A stretch of DNA of 6,365 bases from Rhodospirillaceae bacterium (GTDB lineage Bacteria > Pseudomonadota > Alphaproteobacteria > Rhodospirillales > Magnetovibrionaceae), in NCBI GenBank assembly GCA_029883045.1, contig JAOUJU010000104.1, positions 1-6,365 of the forward strand. Direction: 5' to 3'. The notes below the pieces were generated by a model. That model saw only the letters and a list, made by a program, of their open reading frames with translations. It had not been told where the DNA came from and ran no database searches. Shown in pieces: positions 1 through 5,742 of the stretch. Each line of letters opens with the position of its first letter. Within the stretch, counting starts at the first letter, position 1. The position numbers and the translations under genes were made by a program.

Positions 1-155
1 TTACCTATTCACAGGTAATAGGCGCAATTTTTTGGGGTTTTATTGTTTTTGGAGATGTCCCAAGCGCGTGGTCGGCCAGTGGGGCCGCATTGATTATAGG
101 TAGCGGCATTTATGTTTGGTACCGCGAAACCCGTGCCAGAAAAATAAGTAATTGA
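1..155 (+). CDS. DMT/EamA-family transporter, C-terminal fragment
   Basis: This is the 3' end of a gene that starts before the window. Reading from base 3 gives 50 residues and a TGA stop at 153-155. The peptide has two hydrophobic stretches, VIGAIFWGFIVFGDVP and GAALIIGSGIYVWYRE, and ends in a basic tail (RETRARKISN). The pattern 'hydrophobic helix - FGDVP - short polar turn - GAALIIGSGIYVWYRE' is typical of the last two transmembrane helices of EamA/RhaT-type drug/metabolite transporters (10-TMS inner-membrane permeases). The substrate cannot be told from this part, because members export amino acids, nucleotides or other metabolites. The gene converges on the tRNA-Thr gene, with 5 bp between its stop codon and the encoded CCA end. 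The family call is fairly secure from the helix pair; the function is unknown. Truncation is due only to the window edge. Confidence 0.78.
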   Translation, partial: TYSQVIGAIFWGFIVFGDVPSAWSASGAALIIGSGIYVWYRETRARKISN

Positions 156-160
156 AATAA

Positions 161-236
161 TGGTGCCGCCTGGGTGATTTGAACACCCGACCCCCGCATT
201 ACGAATGCGATGCTCTACCAACTGAGCTAAGGCGGC
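161..236 (-). tRNA. tRNA-Thr (anticodon CGU)
   Basis: The reverse complement folds as a full cloverleaf. The acceptor stem is GCCGCCT/AGGCGGC (7 bp). The D arm is GCTC-AGTTGGTA-GAGC. The anticodon stem is TCGCA/TGCGG (one T-G wobble) around the loop TTCGTAA. The variable loop is GGGTC, and the T arm is GGGTG-TTCAAAT-CACCC. The discriminator is A, and CCA is encoded at 161-163. The anticodon CGT lies at 201-203 (complement), so it decodes ACG threonine. It is downstream of hemY on the same strand and could be co-transcribed, although an AT-rich region between them may hold its own promoter. A37 3' of the anticodon fits t6A modification, which needs TsaD, also encoded in this window. Confidence 0.96.
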
Positions 237-258
237 ACATAATTATCTTTGGGCTATC

Positions 259-287
259 ACTATATAAATATACAAAGCCGGAAACCT
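259..287 (-). promoter_or_regulatory. Weak candidate promoter of tRNA-Thr
   Basis: An AT-rich block lies 22 bp upstream of the tRNA 5' end. On the - strand TATAGT (259-264) is a plausible -10 element. The hexamer 17 bp further upstream (AGGTTT, 282-287) is a poor -35. Start of transcription near 252 would leave a leader of about 15 nt. The only support is the AT-rich composition and the -10-like match, so this is a guess. The tRNA could instead be read from the hem operon. Confidence 0.22.
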
Positions 288-294
288 TTTAATC

Positions 295-319
295 ACCGGT
301 TCGCGTAGCGTCAACCGAT
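295..319 (-). terminator. Hairpin downstream of hemY (possible weak terminator)
   Basis: Immediately past the hemY stop codon, the - strand can form ATCGGTT / AACCGGT (7 bp including one T-G wobble). An inner CGC/GCG stem closes a TAC loop, and two bases (GA) bulge between the two stems. This is the only clear fold in the 237-333 gap. No run of T follows it on the - strand, so it is not a classical Rho-independent terminator. It could stabilise the 3' end of the hem mRNA, or act as a processing site ahead of the tRNA. The structure is seen; the role is inferred. Confidence 0.3.
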
Positions 320-333
320 CAATGATTTAGACA

Positions 334-1701
334 TTATTTTACCAGCAAAAGCGTGGCTGGGTTGTTGGGGTTTGTGTCAACCGCGCCCAATCCAGTAACA
401 ATTGGGGCCGAGCGCCAAACCATACTGTCAAACCCACCACAACGTGAACAATGGGTATGATACTGCTTTTCCCCGTGGCCGCATTGGGAACAAACCCACG
501 CCGGATCAGACGGGGCCATTGTTGCCATTTGCAACCACCGCTTGGCTGCCTGGGTGTCGTTGTTTTCTTCTTCTTCTAATTTGGCCTGCATAACATAAAC
601 ACGTTTTGTTGCCGAACCATTTTCCATCAACGTGCCAAGATTGCTTCGAGCCTGACCCCAAATCTTTGCTTCAAGTGCGGCCACGGCCACGGCCAATAAC
701 GTTTCACCATGATCGGGGTTGCTGCGGGAAAGTTTTTCCATGGCTTTTAATTTTTTCATGCCATCAATTGCACCCGCGGCCTGATAATAAGGTTCAAGCA
801 AACCGGGGTTTGGGTTTATGGCCCACGCTTTTTCCACCAGGCGCATGGCTTTGCGTGATTTGTTTTCGTCTGCGTAAATTTGGGCCAGCCTAATGGCTGC
901 CGGGGCAAATGAATTATCCGTATTAAATGCTTTTTCCGCCCATTTGATTTTGCCGGAATTATCATTAGCGTTTTGTGCTTCAAGCGAACGACCATAGGCA
1001 ACCACGGCCCGGCGCCGGGTGCGCAAATTTTCGCTTTCACCGTTTGCTTTAAGATTGGTTTTTTCCAACTGCTTTAATGATTGCGCTGCAAGTTCCCAAT
1101 GCCCGGTGTTTGATTCAAGTTCAAACAAAACATCGGCCAGCCATTCGCTTTTGGGTTTTATTTCATGGGCGGCGCGTGCAATTTCAAGTGCGGTTTGTTT
1201 ATCCCCCGCCTTAATCGCTTGGCCCAATAACCCCCGCAGACCAAGAAATTCTGTTTCTTCATTTTCTAACATTGCTTTGAAAAAATTTTCGGCAGCTTTT
1301 TCATCGCCACTTAATTGTGCTGATTGCGCCTTTAACAATAACGTTAATGGTGGGTCGCCCAATAAACCATCGGCGCGTTTAACCTGACGGGCGGCTTCGC
1401 GAGCATCACCTGCGGCAACTGCAACCATGCCCTGGGTTAACGCTTTATAGCCCTTGCGTGAACGGCGTTGTTTTATTGCATTGCCCATAATTGCCGGTGT
1501 ACGCGTAATAAAAAGCCACATTCGGTAAACCAATGCCACGCTTAGTGCGAACAAAACGGTTATGCCTGCCAGCACCCCAACAGAAGTTTCAATTCGCCAC
1601 CCACCCCAATTAAGCGAAACCGCACCGGGGTTAGCGCCAACCCAGACTGCACCCCACGAAACAAGGGCAACAAAAATTATAAACAAAACAAGGCGTATCA
1701 T
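334..1701 (-). CDS. hemY: HemY-type haem biosynthesis-associated membrane TPR protein
   Basis: 455 residues. The N-terminus carries two hydrophobic segments (about 2-22 and 41-64) separated by NPGAVSLNWGGWRIETSVG, the signature layout of the HemY N-terminal domain. A soluble, helical TPR-like region follows, with repeats recognisable around 86-115, 120-148, 153-183 and 268-298. The C-terminus has C404-x2-C407 and C418-x2-C421 within WVCSQCGHGEKQYHTHCSRC, then GGFDSMVWR. This is a rubredoxin/zinc-ribbon-like module that I associate with alphaproteobacterial HemY and with LapB. This is the E. coli-type HemY, linked to haem synthesis by genetics; it is not the Bacillus protoporphyrinogen oxidase that shares the name. 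Its biochemical role is poorly defined; a scaffold for late pathway enzymes has been suggested. The ATG lies 32 bp after the mic60 stop. A GGAG at 1714-1717 is 12 nt from the start, a rather long spacing. It is the last protein gene of the cluster. Confidence 0.9.
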   Translation of the reverse strand: MIRLVLFIIFVALVSWGAVWVGANPGAVSLNWGGWRIETSVGVLAGITVLFALSVALVYRMWLFITRTPAIMGNAIKQRRSRKGYKALTQGMVAVAAGDAREAARQVKRADGLLGDPPLTLLLKAQSAQLSGDEKAAENFFKAMLENEETEFLGLRGLLGQAIKAGDKQTALEIARAAHEIKPKSEWLADVLFELESNTGHWELAAQSLKQLEKTNLKANGESENLRTRRRAVVAYGRSLEAQNANDNSGKIKWAEKAFNTDNSFAPAAIRLAQIYADENKSRKAMRLVEKAWAINPNPGLLEPYYQAAGAIDGMKKLKAMEKLSRSNPDHGETLLAVAVAALEAKIWGQARSNLGTLMENGSATKRVYVMQAKLEEEENNDTQAAKRWLQMATMAPSDPAWVCSQCGHGEKQYHTHCSRCGGFDSMVWRSAPIVTGLGAVDTNPNNPATLLLVK

Positions 1702-1733
1702 TTAACTGGTTATCTCCGGCATTTTTGTTTGCA

Positions 1734-2762
1734 TTAATCGGTCGCTGCCCCAAGACGGGCAAGGGCATGGTTGTTTAATGTTTCAAGTGCTAGGGCGGCC
1801 ATTAACCGGGCATCACTATCGCCTAACCACGGTGCAGCCAATGCCCCGGCGTTACCTTCTAATGCTTTCATGGCGTCAACCGCTTCGTCCAACGCGCCAA
1901 CGTCCAGCGCTGCTTCGGCCAAGGCCAGTGCGCGTTCAACCGGGTCGGTTGTGGTGGTTGGATCAGTTCGACGCACAACCACAAGGTTGCCAAGGCGATC
2001 TTTTATTTCACCCATCCACCCGCTATCGGACCCACGCAGGCGCGCGCGCGCGATATCTTTGGCAAGGTTTTTAAAACGCGCACTTAATGTTGCAACCGTT
2101 GGAATGCCTGCCTCTGCGTGGGGTTTTAATTTGCTAATCGCTTGCATTACTTGCGGTTCATTGCCTGCTACTTTTTCTAGCACATCAAGCTCGGCCACAA
2201 ATGGTACTTCACCACTAAGGCGGGCCGCAAGTTGCGTTGTTGCCAGCACCAATGCTTGTGCCGATGATGTTGGGTCACGGGTAATTTGCGGTCGTGATTC
2301 AAGATCGTTGAGACGCTGTTCAATGGTGCTGAGCTTTTGTTGAATGCTTGCAAGCGCGCTTGCAATATTTGCCTGATCGCCAATGGGGGTTTCGTTGTTT
2401 GGAATAATTGGCGCCAATTTTTCTTGCACAACTGTTTCTTGTGTAACTGTTTCTTGCGTTGGCAGGTTTTGTATTTGTGTTTCAGTTTTGTTTTCTTCAG
2501 CTTGTATGTCTGCCATATTGGGCGCAGCGACAACAAAGTCTTCCGGCTTTGAAATACCTCTGACTTTTGCAATGATGGGTTTTATGGTGGGCCCGATTTC
2601 AGGCCAAAAAGCCCAACCGCCGACACCAATTACAGCCAAAAATACCACCAACCAAATTAACCCACCGCTAGATGTTGGTGTTGGGTCAGCTGGCGGTAGC
2701 GATGATTTTTTTTCTTTTTCGCTATCACTGTTATCTTTTGTATTTTCTTTTTCGCTGTTCAT
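1734..2762 (-). CDS. mic60: Mitofilin/Mic60-like inner-membrane protein (COG4223 type)
   Basis: 342 residues. A charged, Lys/Glu/Ser-rich cytoplasmic N-terminus (1-33) precedes a single transmembrane helix (about 34-53, GLIWLVVFLAVIGVGGWAFW). A low-complexity linker follows (about 75-130, rich in Q, E, T, P and N, with a TQETV repeat), then a predicted coiled coil (about 133-157, heptad-like IQQKLSTIEQRLNDLE). A helical C-terminal domain (about 165-342) contains VPFVAELDVLEKVAG and DPVERALALAEAALDVGALDEAVDAM. This order (N-in, TM, coiled coil, mitofilin domain) is that of Mic60, which bends membranes at mitochondrial crista junctions and at bacterial intracytoplasmic membranes. A location between hemD and hemY is characteristic of alphaproteobacterial homologues. 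The domain order and context are seen; the membrane-shaping role is inferred from the family. Start: ATG at 2760-2762, with AGGGA 11 nt upstream. The 123-bp gap from hemD may carry its own promoter. Confidence 0.85.
   Translation of the reverse strand: MNSEKENTKDNSDSEKEKKSSLPPADPTPTSSGGLIWLVVFLAVIGVGGWAFWPEIGPTIKPIIAKVRGISKPEDFVVAAPNMADIQAEENKTETQIQNLPTQETVTQETVVQEKLAPIIPNNETPIGDQANIASALASIQQKLSTIEQRLNDLESRPQITRDPTSSAQALVLATTQLAARLSGEVPFVAELDVLEKVAGNEPQVMQAISKLKPHAEAGIPTVATLSARFKNLAKDIARARLRGSDSGWMGEIKDRLGNLVVVRRTDPTTTTDPVERALALAEAALDVGALDEAVDAMKALEGNAGALAAPWLGDSDARLMAALALETLNNHALARLGAATD
2041..2052. repeat. (CG)6 dinucleotide run inside mic60
   Basis: Six uninterrupted CG dinucleotides lie within the mic60 coding sequence, at the codons for the IARAR part of DIARARLRG. 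Alternating CG is slippage-prone and can adopt Z-DNA, but here it follows naturally from Ala-Arg codons in a helix. Probably incidental. Confidence 0.6.
2421..2460. repeat. 15-bp tandem repeat (about 2.7 copies) in the mic60 linker
   Basis: The units TTCTTGCACAACTGT (2421-2435) and TTCTTGTGTAACTGT (2436-2450) are followed by the partial TTCTTGCGTT (2451-2460). On the coding strand this gives the in-frame peptide TQETVTQETVVQE. A 15-bp period keeps the frame, so copy-number change would only lengthen or shorten the disordered spacer between the membrane anchor and the coiled coil. Confidence 0.8.
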
Positions 2763-2820
2763 AAAAGAACCATTCCCTGAAATTAATATTGCTGCTTAGA
2801 AGTAACTATTAAATCAATGA

Positions 2821-2849
2821 ATTCTAGCACTTTAACCAATTCACATAAA
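2821..2849 (-). promoter_or_regulatory. Candidate internal promoter for mic60-hemY
   Basis: On the - strand the gap between hemD and mic60 contains TGC-TAGAAT (2821-2829), an extended -10 element (TGn plus a 5/6 match to TATAAT). A weak -35, TTTATG (2844-2849), is 17 bp upstream. Transcription from here would give mic60 a leader of about 50 nt. The gap is much longer than the other gaps in the cluster (19 and 32 bp), which fits a separate promoter. There is no direct proof of activity. Confidence 0.35.
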
Positions 2850-2864
2850 CGCAAAGTGGCGCGC

Positions 2865-2879
2865 AATTGTTAAACAATT
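2865..2879. repeat. Perfect 15-bp palindrome AATTGTTTAACAATT (- strand) upstream of mic60
   Basis: AATTGTT and AACAATT flank a single central base (+ strand AATTGTTAAACAATT). It begins 7 bp past the hemD stop and lies about 15 bp upstream of the candidate mic60 -35. On the + strand it runs into seven T's, so it resembles a terminator for + strand transcription, but no + strand gene is present here. A symmetrical operator for a dimeric regulator, or an mRNA-end hairpin after hemD, are the alternatives. The structure is seen; the function is unknown. Confidence 0.4.
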
Positions 2880-2886
2880 TTTTTCG

Positions 2887-3597
2887 TTAGCCTGGAGCGT
2901 TTAACAACGCCAAAAGGGCTGATTGTTCGGGGGTTTTTGCAACTTTTATTTCCCCCCAACCAAGGTTTTCGACCATTTTTTTAACCCCCGGAGAAAGGCA
3001 ATATACCGTAATTTTACCCAGTTTATTTTCGATCCCGGCTTTTTTTACAAGATCCGCAAAGGTTTTCGCGGTCCGTGGTGAAAAAAACAAAACCCCATCA
3101 ATCAAACCATCGTTTATTGCCGCTGTGGCATTTAACGGAAATACATCCGGGGTTTCAGCGCGGTATAAAACCTGACGGCGGTATTTAAAACCAGCCATGC
3201 TTACTATTCCTTCTAGGTCACCAGCCAAACGTGAACCTGCGGCGTGAAATAATTCGCCAGCCTTAGGGTCAAGCGTTGTTGTTACCAATTGGCCAAGGGT
3301 ATTTACATCGCCAGCCGCACTTTTAATATTTGTAAAACCGTTTTGTTCAAGCTCGCGGGCGGTAGCGTCACCCACCGCAATAGCTAAAATATTTCTAACG
3401 CCACAACGTTGCACAAACGCCCGCACCCCATTGGCCGAGGTAAACAACAATGCCTGCACATTGGTCAGGTCTAGCGCAGGCCCGGTTTCATATATAATTT
3501 CAAGCAACGGTGCGATGGTGCTTGATGCACCCATGGCGCCAAGCGTTTGTGCTAAGGCGTGGCTATCAAATTCAGGGCGGGTAAGCAAAATATGCAA
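2887..3597 (-). CDS. hemD: Uroporphyrinogen-III synthase
   Basis: 236 residues, close to the usual 230-260. The enzyme closes and inverts ring D of hydroxymethylbilane to give uroporphyrinogen III in the cytoplasm, using the product of HemC. The family is poorly conserved, but the landmarks are present: N-terminal HILLTRPEFDS (2-12), LLFTSANGVRAF (50-61), IAVGDATARELEQNGF (73-88), LYRAETP (144-150), GVLFFSPRTAKTF (168-180) and the C-terminal VYCLSPGVKK (198-207). This is the two-lobe alternating pattern of the fold. The start codon is TTG at 3595-3597 (first residue read as Met); a GAGG site 7 nt upstream supports it, and HILLTRP then begins where HemD proteins normally begin. It lies 19 bp downstream of hemC on the same strand, so the two are almost surely co-transcribed. 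Confidence 0.93.
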   Translation of the reverse strand: MHILLTRPEFDSHALAQTLGAMGASSTIAPLLEIIYETGPALDLTNVQALLFTSANGVRAFVQRCGVRNILAIAVGDATARELEQNGFTNIKSAAGDVNTLGQLVTTTLDPKAGELFHAAGSRLAGDLEGIVSMAGFKYRRQVLYRAETPDVFPLNATAAINDGLIDGVLFFSPRTAKTFADLVKKAGIENKLGKITVYCLSPGVKKMVENLGWGEIKVAKTPEQSALLALLNAPG

Positions 3598-3604
3598 AAA
3601 TATG

Positions 3605-3608
3605 CCTC
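3605..3608 (-). promoter_or_regulatory. hemD ribosome binding site fixing a TTG start
   Basis: GAGG on the - strand lies 7 nt before the TTG at 3595-3597. No in-frame ATG or GTG gives the expected HILLTRP N-terminus. This Shine-Dalgarno match decides the start and implies that translation from the rare TTG codon is used, possibly lowering HemD output relative to HemC. Confidence 0.65.
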
Positions 3609-3611
3609 AGC

Positions 3612-3632
3612 TTTTTTTAAACGTTAAAAAAA
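3612..3632. repeat. AT-rich perfect palindrome at the hemC/hemD junction
   Basis: TTTTTTTAA and TTAAAAAAA (9 bp each) flank ACG. It covers the last hemC codons (encoding FFNV), the hemC stop (3617-3619) and the edge of the hemD leader. Each arm contains a seven-base homopolymer. The mRNA could form a weak A/U hairpin just before the hemD ribosome binding site. This may simply reflect local AT bias. Confidence 0.5.
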
Positions 3633-4555
3633 TCAGGTCCGATGTGCCCTTTTAATTCAAATCCCGCATCACGGCCCATGGCCGAAGCCGCTGTGATAGC
3701 GGCCACGCCCGAACGGGATGCCTCAAAACTTTCCGTGCCATCGGGTCGTAAAACTTGCCCGTGAAAACGCAATGTGGTGTCGCCATCATACCATGCATGC
3801 GCTGCAATGGGTGTGCGGCATGATCCATCAAGTACAGTTAAAAATGCGCGCTCAGCCGTAACGCGGATAAAGGTTTGTTCATGATTAAGGCCAAGCAGAT
3901 AATCATTGGCGTTTATATCATCAACCCGGCAGGTAATGCCGATGGCCCCTTGGCCGGGAGCGGGTAAAAATTCTTCGGTGCTGATTATAGCGGTTGCAAC
4001 ATCTGCCATGTTCATCCGCTTAAGCCCGGCAATGGCCAACATGGTGGCATCAACTTCGCCGGCTTCTAATTTTTTTAATCGGGTTTGCACGTTACCACGA
4101 AATGTAACAACCTTAATATCAGGGCGGCGGTTTAAAATTAATGCTTGGCGCCTAAGGGATGCGGTTCCCACTACTGCACCTTGGGGCAATTCCCATATGG
4201 TTGGTGCTTTATTAGAAATAAATGCATCGCGCACATCGTGGCGTTCTAGCATGCAGGGCAAATGTATACCGTTTGGCAAAAACGTAGGGACGTCTTTCAT
4301 TGAATGCACCGCAATATCAATGTCGCCAGCTAACATAGCGTCGTCTATTTCTTTGGTGAACAGCCCCTTGCCGCCAATATCTGAAAGTGCTTGGTTAAGT
4401 ATCTGATCACCGGTGGTTTTTATGACCACTATTTGGGTGGCACCATCTTCGCCAAGTTCGGGGAATGCCGCCTTTAGCTTGGCCTCAGTTTCATGGGCCT
4501 GGGCCAAGGCTAACGGGCTGCCACGGGTGCCAATACGAAGGGTAGTAGTGCTCAT
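3617..4555 (-). CDS. hemC: Porphobilinogen deaminase (hydroxymethylbilane synthase)
   Basis: 312 residues, the normal length. This cytosolic enzyme joins four porphobilinogens into the linear tetrapyrrole hydroxymethylbilane, the substrate of HemD. Landmarks: RIGTRGSPLALAQA (7-20); IKTTGD (45-50); GGKGLFTKEID (61-71); AVHSMKDVPT (82-91) with the catalytic aspartate D88; GTASLRRQ (130-137) and FRGNVQTRL (152-160) with the arginines that bind substrate carboxylates; LPAPGQGAIG (197-206); and LDGSCRTPIA (242-251), whose C246 carries the dipyrromethane cofactor. All key residues are present, so it should be active. The start is the ATG at 4553-4555, with AGGAAA (4565-4570) 9 nt upstream. It is the first gene of the leftward cluster, divergent from tsaD, with a candidate promoter in the shared intergenic region. 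Confidence 0.98.
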   Translation of the reverse strand: MSTTTLRIGTRGSPLALAQAHETEAKLKAAFPELGEDGATQIVVIKTTGDQILNQALSDIGGKGLFTKEIDDAMLAGDIDIAVHSMKDVPTFLPNGIHLPCMLERHDVRDAFISNKAPTIWELPQGAVVGTASLRRQALILNRRPDIKVVTFRGNVQTRLKKLEAGEVDATMLAIAGLKRMNMADVATAIISTEEFLPAPGQGAIGITCRVDDINANDYLLGLNHEQTFIRVTAERAFLTVLDGSCRTPIAAHAWYDGDTTLRFHGQVLRPDGTESFEASRSGVAAITAASAMGRDAGFELKGHIGPDFFNV

Positions 4556-4635
4556 TATTCAATCTTTCCTAATAATATACGCAGCACCCTAGGATAAAAT
4601 ATTCAGGCGCAACAATGGTGGCATAGATAGATTAT

Positions 4636-4664
4636 GTGATAAGGGTAAAGTCCACTGCGGTCAA
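4636..4664 (-). promoter_or_regulatory. Candidate sigma70-type promoter for hemC
   Basis: On the - strand TTGACC (4659-4664, 5/6 match to TTGACA) is followed after 17 bp by TATCAC (4636-4641, 4/6 match to TATAAT). Transcription would begin near 4629, leaving a leader of about 73 nt before hemC. It is the best two-box promoter I found in the window. It lies close to the tsaD start, so tsaD must be transcribed from an overlapping region; I could not identify a convincing + strand promoter for tsaD. Confidence 0.45.
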
Positions 4665-4667
4665 AAC

Positions 4668-4671
4668 AAGG
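4668..4671 (+). promoter_or_regulatory. tsaD ribosome binding site
   Basis: AAGG lies 9 nt before the ATG at 4681. It favours that ATG over an in-frame GTG at 4636. The GTG would add 15 residues (MIRVKSTAVKTRLLY) not expected in TsaD, and it falls within the candidate hemC -10 element. Confidence 0.6.
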
Positions 4672-4680
4672 CTTTTATAT

Positions 4681-5742
4681 ATGATTGTTTTAGGTATCGA
4701 AACTAGTTGTGACGAAACGGCGGCGGCCGTGGTGACGGATGATGGCAAAATACTTTCAAACGTGATTTTAAGCCAAATTGAAAGCCACCAGCCCTATGGC
4801 GGGATTGTGCCCGAAGTTGCCGCCCGAGCCCACATGCAAACCACTGACCGGGTTGTGGCCCAAGCAATAAATGAAGCTGGGGTTGGTTTTTCTGACCTTT
4901 CTGCCGTGGCCGCCACCGGGGGCCCGGGGCTTATCGGTGGGGTAATTGTTGGTGTAATGACCGCAAAAGCAATCGCCATGGGGCAAAATATACCATTTAT
5001 TGCCGTAAACCACCTTGAGGGCCACGCGTTGAGTGCGCGCCTTGGCGATAGTGATGTAACATTTCCCTACCTATTATTGCTGGTTTCTGGTGGGCATTGC
5101 CAATTATTGGCGGTCAAGGGGGTGGGCAATTACCAACGCCTTGGCACCACCATTGACGATGCCTTGGGAGAGGCCTTTGATAAAACCGCCAAGGTTTTGG
5201 GCCTTGGCTACCCCGGTGGCCCAGCCATCGAAAACTGGGCTAAAAATGGTGATGCCCATAGGTTTTCCCTACCTAGGCCGATGAAGGGCAGGGCTGGATG
5301 TGATTTTTCATTTTCAGGGCTAAAAGCTGCGGTCAAAAGAACCGTTGATGCTTTGCCCCCTGGGCAGTTACCACAAAAAGACATTTGCGATATGGCAGCG
5401 TCGTTTCAGGCGGCAGCCAGCGAATGCATCGTTGATCGCACTAAAAATGCAATCGATCTGTTCAAAGCAAATTATCCTGACGCGCAACATCTTGTCATTG
5501 CCGGTGGGGTCGCGGCCAATAGCGCAATACGCGCTGATTTGGAAAAACTGGCCGGGGCCAACCAAATGAAACTGGTGGCCCCGCCACCCATACTTTGTAC
5601 CGATAATGGGGCGATGATCGCATGGGCCGGGGTGGAAAAATTAAAACTAAGCGAAACCGCTGGTTTGGATTTTGCCCCACGTCCGCGCTGGCCGTTAGAC
5701 CCAAATGCGCCTCGGGCGGTTGGGGCGGGGGTGAAGGCTTAA
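4681..5742 (+). CDS. tsaD: tRNA N6-adenosine threonylcarbamoyltransferase TsaD (Kae1/Gcp)
   Basis: 353 residues from the ATG at 4681, chosen because MIVLGIETSCDETAAAVV is the canonical N-terminus and AAGG precedes it. TsaD works with TsaB and TsaE to transfer the threonylcarbamoyl group from TC-AMP to A37 of tRNAs reading ANN codons, in the cytoplasm. ASKHA-fold landmarks: GIETSCDET (5-13); GGIVPEVAARAH (40-51); GGPGLIGGV (80-88); NHLEGHALSAR (110-120) with metal ligands H111 and H115; LLVSGGHCQL (133-142); DDALGEAFDKTAKVLGLGYPGGPAIE (159-184); FSFSGLKAAV (209-218); IAGGVAAN (273-280); and CTDNGAMIAW (306-315) with metal ligand D308. The protein is complete and should be active. The coding end lies in the first unit of a 27-bp tandem duplication; the second unit is past the stop codon. 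It was formerly annotated as a glycoprotease, which is obsolete. gpsA follows after 128 bp on the same strand. Confidence 0.98.
   Translation: MIVLGIETSCDETAAAVVTDDGKILSNVILSQIESHQPYGGIVPEVAARAHMQTTDRVVAQAINEAGVGFSDLSAVAATGGPGLIGGVIVGVMTAKAIAMGQNIPFIAVNHLEGHALSARLGDSDVTFPYLLLLVSGGHCQLLAVKGVGNYQRLGTTIDDALGEAFDKTAKVLGLGYPGGPAIENWAKNGDAHRFSLPRPMKGRAGCDFSFSGLKAAVKRTVDALPPGQLPQKDICDMAASFQAAASECIVDRTKNAIDLFKANYPDAQHLVIAGGVAANSAIRADLEKLAGANQMKLVAPPPILCTDNGAMIAWAGVEKLKLSETAGLDFAPRPRWPLDPNAPRAVGAGVKA

Noticed and set aside
9..221. 70-codon - strand open frame over the transporter end and the tRNA
   Set aside because: It overlaps the tRNA gene and is antisense to the transporter reading frame; no support.
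1771..2343. 190-codon open frame on the + strand opposite mic60
   Set aside because: The product is Ser/Ala/Arg-rich with no recognisable motif, and it is antisense to a well-supported gene; a shadow of the Ala/Glu-rich coding strand.
2865..2884. Palindrome plus T7 read as a + strand intrinsic terminator
   Set aside because: The stem is nearly all A/T and would be weak, and no + strand gene lies upstream for it to terminate. On the - strand no T run follows the stem.
2763..2886. FNR/FixK (TTGAT-N4-ATCAA) or Irr-type iron box upstream of mic60
   Set aside because: Only a single TTGAT half-site was seen, without a partner at the right distance. No convincing iron-box match was found.
3906..4406. 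166-codon open frame on the + strand opposite hemC
   Set aside because: It lies entirely antisense to hemC, whose catalytic motifs are intact. The peptide matches nothing I recognise.
4636..4680. GTG start adding 15 residues to TsaD
   Set aside because: The family N-terminus begins at MIVLGIETSC, an AAGG site precedes the ATG at 4681, and the GTG falls inside the candidate hemC promoter.
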